Shown here: positions 39,601 to 48,600 of the stretch, piece after piece
How positions within the stretch are numbered: position 1 is the stretch's first letter
Layout: every line of letters starts with the position of its first letter
DNA from: Lutraria lutraria
Taxonomy: Eukaryota; Mollusca; Bivalvia; Venerida; Mactridae
Direction: 5' to 3'
DNA length: 64,000 nucleotides
NCBI GenBank assembly: GCA_964023205.1
Contig: OZ026843.1
Coordinates: forward strand, 12,133,093-12,197,092
The notes under the pieces: model-generated
What the model saw: the letters and a program-made list of their open reading frames with translations, nothing else
What the model was told of the DNA's origin: nothing
The model's database searches: none
Made by a program: the position numbers and the translations under genes

Positions 39601-42600
39601 ATCTCTTTTATGCATCTCGAATTGTACTTTTTAATTTTACTTTAATACTGCTTTATCTATCTAGTTACTCGTATCGAGTTTAGATTTAGTTCTTGCATAA
39701 ATCAAAGTAACTTGAATGAAACCAAAATGTAATGTTTCTTGGGACCTTTGATTATGTAAAGCATATCTATATTATTGGGGTATATTTAGTTTTGAACAGT
39801 AAATCACTTTTTTATTGTTAGTAGAAAGGTCATTCTTCAATAATAATCAGTATCCTGTTGATGTTATTTTTGTCCAGTGTAGTTATTTAAAGTCATAATA
39901 TATATATGGTATATCATGAAGATGACCAACAATTGAAAATGGACTGCGACACCTTTACATGTAGAAATGGAATCGCTGCATACACCTTGAAATATTGACC
40001 TCGTATGTTTAAGTCTACCATTATATCTTTTCTTTTAGTGGTATCATCTTAAAATAATATTCTCGTATATTTTTCTATTTCAAGGTAAGATGTCACCACA
40101 ATGGTAATTATTATGATGCTGACTAACAATTCAATTCATTTTTTTATGAATTCATGATATAAGCTTGTCGTTTAAAATGTGAAAACATGTATTGCTTTAT
40201 TTAAAGGTGCATGTTATCACAAAGGAAAATATTATGATGATGGCCAACAATTCTACGATGATTGCAACTCATGCACTTGTAACAAGGGAATCCCAGGGTG
40301 TACAAAGAAATCATGCATTGGTAAGTATGACTAATTCTAGTATAAAACCTTTCTCGGCATTAATGCAATACTCAATACTGGGTTATCAAAAACAAACAAA
40401 GTGATTTGAATGTATAAAGACAAATCCAGGGTTATCCATAAGGTATAATTATGAGAACTTATCAATTTCATTTTGGTGCTATTCGGCTTTTTTAGTCGGT
40501 ATAAGCAATGAGAACAAGGAGTATAAACTGTTGTTTGGTGTTCATGTTTCACCCGTAGAGTTAATAGAACAATATGCATTTAACGACTTATTCTGAAAAC
40601 GAAATAATCGGTCTTGTCTGACTAAAAAGATTTCATCATTTAATTCAAGCTATGTTCATTCAATTCTATCAAAGGTAATATTTCCTTATTATCTCTTTGT
40701 TTATTTTTTAATTTTACTTCAATTCTGCTTCATCTATCCACTTGCTCGTATCGCGTTTAGATTTAGTTATTGCACAAATCAAAGTAACTTGAATGAAACT
40801 AAAATGTAATGTTTCTAGACACCTTTGATGATGTAAAACATATGTCTATTATTGGGGTATGTTTAGTTTTGAACAGCAGATAAGTTTTGTATGGTTAGTA
40901 GAAAGGTACATCCCTCAATAATTAATATCCTGTTGATGCTATTTTTGTCCAGTGTAGTTATTTTAAAGACATAATGAATATATAGTATTTCTTGACGATG
41001 GCCAACAATTGAAAATAAATTGCAACAAACAACACGTAGAAATGGATACGTAGCATACACCTTGAAATATTGACCTCGTATGTTTAAGTCTACCATTGTA
41101 TCTATTCTTTTAGTCGTATTATCTTAAGACAATATTTTCGATCAAATTAAATCATGTACTTATACACACATGACACAAGCGTGCAGTTCAGGAATTGTCT
41201 GGAAAGAACTATATTTTTCTTTTTCAAGGTAAGATGTCACCACAATGGTAATTATTATGATGCTGACTAACAATTCAATTCATTTTTTTATGAATTCATG
41301 ATATAAGCTTGTCGTTTAAAATGTGAAAACATTTATTGCTTTATTTAAAGGTGCATGTTATCACAAAGGAAAATATTATGATGATGGCCAACAATTCTAC
41401 GACAATTGCAACTCATGCACATGTAACAAGGGAATCCCAGGGTGTACAAAGAAATCATGCATTGGTAAGTATGACTAATTCTAGTATAAAACCTTTCCCG
41501 GCGTTCATGCAATACTGGGTTATCAAAAACAAAGAAAGTGATTTGAATGGATAAAGTCAAGTCCCGGGTTATCCATAAGGTATTATTATGAGAACTTATC
41601 AATTTCATTTTGGTGCTATTCGGCTTTCTTAGTCAGTATAAGCTATGAGAACAAGGAGTATTAACTGTTGTTTGGTGTGCATGTTTCACCCGTAGAGTTA
41701 ATAGAACAGTATGCATTTAACGACTCATTCTGAGAACGAAATAACCGGTCTTGTCTGATAAAGAGGTTTTCATCATTTAATTCAAGCTATGTTCATTCAA
41801 TTCTATGAAAGGTAATATTTCCTTAGAATCTCTTTTATGCATCTCGAATTGTTTACTTTTTAATTTTACTTCAATTCTGCTTCATCTATCCACTTACCCG
41901 TATCGCGTTTAGATTTAGTTCTTGCACAAATCAAAGTAACTTGAATGAAACTAAAATGTAATGTTTCTAGGCACCTTTGATGATGTAAAACATATGTCTA
42001 TTATTGGGGTATGTTTAGTTTTGAACAGCAGATAAGTTTTGTATGGTTAGTAGAAAGGTACATCCCTCAATAATTAATATCCTGTTGATGTTATTTTTGT
42101 CCAGTGTAGTTATTTTAAAGACATTATAATGAATATATGGTATTTCTTGACGATGGCCAACAATTGAAAATAGATTGCAACAAATCAACATGTAGAAATG
42201 GATACGTAGCATACGCCTTGAAATATTGACCTCGTACGTTTAAATCTACCATTGTATCGACTCTTTTAGTCGTATTATCTTAAGACAATATCCTCGATCA
42301 AATTAAATCATATACATACATGACACAAGCGTGCAGTTCAGGAATTGTCTGTAAAGAACTTTCTTTTTCTTTTTCAAGGTAAGATGTCACCACAATGGTA
42401 ATTATTATGACGCTGACTAATAATTCAATTCATTTTTTTATGAATTCATGATATAAGCTTATCGTTTAAAATGTGAAAACATTTATTCCTTTATTTAAAG
42501 GTGTATGTTATTACAAACAAAAATATTACGATGATGGTCAAGAATTTTACGATGATTGCAACTCATGCAAGACAATCACGAAGTGTACAGACAAATCATG

Positions 42601-45600
42601 CATCGGTAAGTATGACTAATTCTATTATAAAACCTTTCTCAGCGTTCATGGAATAATGGGTTATAAAAACAAACAATGTATTTTGAATGTATGAAGTCAA
42701 ATCCCGGTTTATCCATAGGGTATAATTATGAGAACTTATCAATATCGTTTTGATGTTAACCAGCTTTTGTATTCGATGTAATCCTAGAGAACTAGGAGTA
42801 TAAGCTGTTGTTTGATTTTCGGGTTTCAATCGTAAAGTGAAACGAACTGTATGCATTTAATAAATTATTCTGAAATCGAAATAACCGGTCTTGTCTGACT
42901 TAAAAGTTTTCATCATGTAATTCAAGGTATGTTCATTCAATTCTATCAAAAGTCATATTTCCTTAGTATCTCCTTTATGCATTTCTAATTATTTACGCTT
43001 TAATTTTACTTAAATTCTGCTTTATCTATCCATCGTATCAAGTTTAGATTTCTTCTTGCACAACCAATGCAATTTGAACTTGAATGAAAGCAAAATGTGT
43101 CTTTTCTTGGAATGTTTTATGATGTAAAGCATATGTCTATTATTTGGGTATCTTTTGATTTATTTGAACAGAACATCACTTTTGTATGGTCAGTAGAAAG
43201 GTATATTCTTCAATAATAATCAGTGTCATGCTGATGTTATGTCGGACCATTGTAGAGTGTTTAAAGACATAATAAATAGGTCGCATATCATAACGATGGC
43301 CAGCAACTAAAAAGTGATTGCAACACATTTACATGCAGGAATGGAAACGTTGCATACACCTTGAATCATTGACCTCGTAGGTTTAAGTCTACCAATCTAT
43401 CTATTCTTTTAGTGGTATCATCTTAAGATAATATTGTCAACAAATTAAAGCATATACTTATACATACATGATATAAGCGTGCAGTTCTGGCATATTCTGT
43501 AAAGAACTATGCTTGTCTATTTCAAGGTAAAATGTCAACAAAATGATAATTATCATGATGCTAGCTAACGATTTAATTATTTTTTATGAATTCTTGCAAT
43601 GTGAAATGTGAAACGTGCATTGTTCTATTTAAAGGTGTATGTTATTACAAAGGAAAATATTATGATAATGGCCAACAATTCTACGATGATTGCAACTCAT
43701 GCACTTGTAACAAGGGAATCCCTGGGTGTACAAAGAAATCATGCATTGGTAAGTATGACTAATTCTAGTATAAAACCCCTTTCCCGGCGTTCGTGCTATA
43801 ATGGGTTATCAAAAACAAACAAAGTGATTTGAATGGATAAAGTCAAGCCCAGGGTTATCCATAAGGTATAATTATGAGAAATTATTATTTCATTTTGGTG
43901 TTAATCGGCCTTTTTACTTGGTGTAAGCTTAGAGAACAATGAGTATAAGCTGTTGTTTGAGTTTGTGTTTAATCCGTAAAGTTAATAGAACAGTATGCCT
44001 TTAATGACTTATTCTGAAATCAAAATGATCGGTCCTGTCTGACTAAAAAAAATCATAATTTAATTCAAGTTATGTTCATTCAATTCTAGCAATTTCATAT
44101 TTCCTTAGAATCTCTTTTATGCATCTCGAATTGTACTTTTTAATTTTACTTTAATACTGCTTTATCTATCTAGTTACTCGTATCGAGTTTAGATTTAGTT
44201 CTTGCATAAATCAAAGTAACTTGAATGAAACCAAAATGTAATGTTTCTTGGGACCTTTGATTATGTAAAGCATATCTATATTATTGGGGTATATTTAGTT
44301 TTGAACAGTAAATCACTTTTTTATTGTTAGTAGAAAGGTCATTCTTCAATAATAATCAGTATCCTGTTGATGTTATTTTTGTCCAGTGTAGTTATTTAAA
44401 GTCATAATATATATATGGTATATCATGAAGATGACCAACAATTGAAAATGGACTGCGACACCTTTACATGTAGAAATGGAATCGCTGCATACACCTTGAA
44501 ATATTGACCTCGTATGTTTAAGTCTACCATTATATCTTTTCTTTTAGTGGTATCATCTTAAAATAATATTCTCGTATATTTTTCTATTTCAAGGTAAGAT
44601 GTCACCACAATGATAATTATTATGATGCTGACTAACAATTCAATTCATTTTTTTATGAATTCATGATATAAGCTTGTCGTTTAAAATGTGAAAACATGTA
44701 TTGCTTTATTTAAAGGTGCATGTTATCACAAAGGAAAATATTATGATGATGGCCAACAATTCTACGATGATTGCAACTCATGCACATGTAACAAGGAAAT
44801 CCCAGGGTGTACAAAGAAATCATGCATTGGTAAGTATGACTAATTCTAGTATAAAACCTTTCTCGGCATTAATGCAATACTCAATACTGGGTTATCAAAA
44901 ACAAACAAAGTGATTTGAATGGATAAAGACAAATCCAGGGTTATCCATAAGGTATAATTATGAGAACTTATCAATTTCATTTTGGTGCTATTCGGCTTTT
45001 TTAGCCGGTATAAGCTTTGAGAACAAGGAGTATAAACTGTTGTTTGGTGTTCATGTTTCACCCGTAGAGTTAATAGAACAATATGCATTTAACGACTTAT
45101 TCTGAAAACGAAATAATCGGTCTTGTCTGACAGGAAAGTTTTCATCATTTAATTCAAGCTATGTTCATTCAATTCTATCAAAGGTAATATTTCCTTATTA
45201 TCTCTTTGTTTACTTTTTAATTTTACTTCAATTCTGCTTCATCTATCCACTTGCTCGTATCGCGTTTAGATTTAGTTATTGCACAAATCAAAGTAACTTG
45301 AATGAAACCAAAATGTAATGTTTCTAGGCACCCTTGTTGATATAAAGCATATGTCTATTATTGGGGTATGTTTAGTTTTGAACAGCAGATAAGTTTTGTA
45401 TGGTTAGTAGAAAGGTACATCCCTCAATAATTATTATCCTGTTGATGCTATTTTTGTCCAGTGTAGTTATTTTAAAGACTTAATGAATATATAGTATTTC
45501 TTGACGATGGCCAACAATTGAAAATAGATTGCAACAAATCAACACGTAGAAATGGATACGTAGCATACACCTTGAAATATTGATCTCGTATGTTTAAGTC

Positions 45601-48600
45601 TACCATTGTATCTGTTCTTTTAGTCGTATTATCTTAAGACAATATTTTCGATCAAATTAAATCATGTACTTATACACCCATGACACAAGCGTGCAGTTCA
45701 GGAATTGTCTGAAGAATTTTACGATGATTGCAACTCATGCACATGTAACAAGGCAATCACGAAGTGTACAGACAAATCATGCATCGGTAAGTATGACTAA
45801 TTCTATTATAAAACCTTTCTCAGCGTTCATGGAATAATGGGTTATAAAAACAAACAATGTATTTTGAATGTATGAAGTCAAATCCCGGTTTATCCATAGG
45901 GTATAATTATGAGAACTTATCAATATCGTTTTGATGTTAACCAGCTTTTGTATTCGATGTAATCCTAGAGAACTAGGAGTATAAGCTGTTGTTTGATTTT
46001 CGGGTTTCAATCGTAAAGTGAAACGAATTGTATGCATTTAATAAATTATTCTGAAATCGAAATAACCGGTCTTGTCTGACTTAAAAGTTTTCATCATGTA
46101 ATTCAAGGTATGTTCATTCAATTCTATCAAAAGTCATATTTCCTTAGAATCTCCTTTATGCATTTCTAATTATTTACGCTTTAATTTTACTTAAATTCTG
46201 CTTTATCTATCCATCGTATCAAGTTTAGATTTCTTCTTGCACAACCAATGCAATTTGAACTTGAATGAAAGCAAAATGTGTCTTTTCTTGGAATGTTTTA
46301 TGATGTAAAGCATATGTCTATTATTTGGGTATCTTTTGATTTGAACAGAACATCACTTTTGTATGGTCAGTAGAAAGGTATATTCTTCAATAATAATCAG
46401 TGTCATGCTGATGTTATGTCTGACCATTGTAGAGTCTTTAAAGACATAATAGATAGGTCGCATATCATAACGATGGCCTGCAACTAAAAACTGATTGCAA
46501 CACATTTACATGCAGGAATGGAAACGTTGCATACACCTTGAATCATTGACCTCGTAGGTTTAAGTCTATCAATCTATCTATTCTTTTAGTGGTATCATCT
46601 TAAGAAAATATTGTCAACAAATTAAATCATATACTTATACATACATGATATAAGCGTGCAGTTCTGGCATATTCTGTAAAGAACTATGCTTGTCTATTTC
46701 AAGGTAAAATGTCAACAAAATGATAATTATCATGATGCTAGCTAACGATTTAATTATTTTTTATGAATTCTTGCAATGTGAAATGTGAAACGTGCATTGT
46801 TCTATTTAAAGGTGTATGTTATTACAAAGGAAAATATTATGATAATGGCCAAGAATTCTACGATGATTGCAACTCATGCACTTGTAACAAGGGAATCCCA
46901 GGGTGTACAAAGAAATCATGCATTGGTAAGTATGACTAATTCAAGTATAAAACCTTTCCCGGCGTTCATGCTATAATGGGTTATCAAAAACAAACAAAGT
47001 GATTTGAATGGATAAAGTCAAGTCCAGGGTTATCCATAAGGTATAATTATGAGAAATTATCATTTCATTTTGGTGTTAATCGGCCTTTTTACTTGATGTA
47101 AGCTAAGAGAACAATGAGTATAAGCTGTTGTTAGAGTTTGTGTTTAATCCGTAAAGTTAATAGAACAGTATGCCTTAAATGACTTATTCTGAAAACAAAA
47201 TGATCGGTCCTGTCTGACTAAAAAAATGCATAATTCAATTGAAGTTATGTTCATTCAATTCTAGCAATTTCATATTTCCTTAGAATCTCTTATATGCATC
47301 TCGAATTGTTTACTTTTTAATTTTACTTCAATACTGCTTTATCTATCTAGTTACTCGTATCGAGTTTAGATTTAGTTCTTGCATAAATCAAAGTAACTTG
47401 AATGAAACCAAAATGTAATGTTTCTTGGGACCTTTGATTATGTAAAGTATATCTATATTATTGGAGTATATTTAGATTTGAACAGTAAATCACTTTTTTA
47501 TTGTTAGTAGAAAGATCATTCTTCAATAATAATCAGTATCCTGTTGATGTTATTTTTGTCCAGTGTAGTTATTTAAAGTCATTATATATATATGGTATAT
47601 CATGAAGATGACCAACAATTGAAAATGGATTGGGACACCTTTACATGTAGAAATGGAATCGCAGCATACACCTTGAAATATTGACCTTGAATGTTTAAGT
47701 CTACCATTGTATCTTTTCTTTTAGTGGTATTATCTTAAGATAATATTCTCGTATATTTTTCTATTTCAAGGTAAAATGTCACCACAATGGTAATTATCAT
47801 AATGCTGACTAACAATTCAATTCATGTTTTATGAATTCATGATATAAGCTTGTCGTTTAAAATGTGAAAACATGTATTGCTTTATTTAAAGGTGCATGTT
47901 ATCACAAAGGAAAATATTATGATGATGGCCAACAATTCTACGATGATTGCAACTCGTGCACTTGTAACAAGGGAATCCCAGGGTGTACAAAGAAATCATG
48001 CAGTGGTAAGTATGACTAGTTCTAGCAAAATCTTTCCCGGCTTTCGTGTAATAATGGGTTATTCAAAAATACAACCAATGTGAGTTGAATGTATGAAGAC
48101 AAGTCCAGGGTTGTCCATATCATTATGATTATAATTATGTCTATAATTTGGGTATGGTTAATTTCAATAGATCACTTTTGTATGGTATTATTTCTGGGAA
48201 AACCTAATGATTTAAAGTATTTGATTTTTATCATTTCATATTGTGTTTATATTGATTCAGTTGATTACTTTTGAATATAGGTATAAAAAAGTAAGGTATT
48301 TTCGTTGATAATAATCAGTATCCTCTTGATACTATCTATATGTCCGACGTAGTTACTTTAAAGACAGCATAACAAATGTTGTACGGCTGTCTCGTGTTCC
48401 ACCAGTTTCTCGAAAAAGCAGTCGCCCGACTTCATCTAATCGTTTAAACTATGGCCTCTTATCTATTAGTTAATAACAACAGATAATGACAAATTGCATC
48501 TTGAAAGTTTAACACTGAAAACTAACAGTACACATTCGGTGTCAGCCTATAAAACTAGTAGTATATATTAAGCTATTGGTTGAGCTTTATCCGTAATTTA

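Larger units (their letters stand above)
26160..47685 (+). pseudogene. Fossil six-Cys exons in array B (about 18 copies)
   Basis: Each unit holds a decayed exon, ending at a TGA near 26268, 27402, 28480, 32484, 33634, 34341, 35480, 36555, 37711, 38861, 39998, 41073, 42228, 43370, 44507, 45583, 46547 and 47683. Typical reading: YHNDGQQLKSDCNTFTC, RNGNVAYTLNH-stop. More Cys survive here than in array A (CNTFTC kept), but the fifth Cys is Tyr and the last is His or Tyr. It is the orthologue of the array A fossils. Confidence 0.7.
25970..48110 (+). repeat. Array B: four-exon higher-order repeat, ~4.51-kb period
   Basis: Exon types run alpha, beta, gamma, delta. Like-to-like spacings are 4520, 4518, 4518, 4518 and then 4509, 4509 bp. 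The first round contains a 2.84-kb transposon and an exon-less half unit. The fourth round is shortened by a gamma-delta fusion, and the array ends after alpha and beta of a fifth round. Units share layout and ancestry with array A, though the two arrays have diverged. Confidence 0.9.

Noticed and set aside
27744..46037. Repeated minus-strand frames of 65-87 residues in array B
   Set aside because: Same reason: intron and antisense shadows copied with the unit. No domain is seen and the start codons lie in intron sequence.
1..48110. CRISPR-like regular spacing of repeats
   Set aside because: Units are ~1.1 kb with exons and splice sites in a eukaryotic genome, so this is not a CRISPR array.
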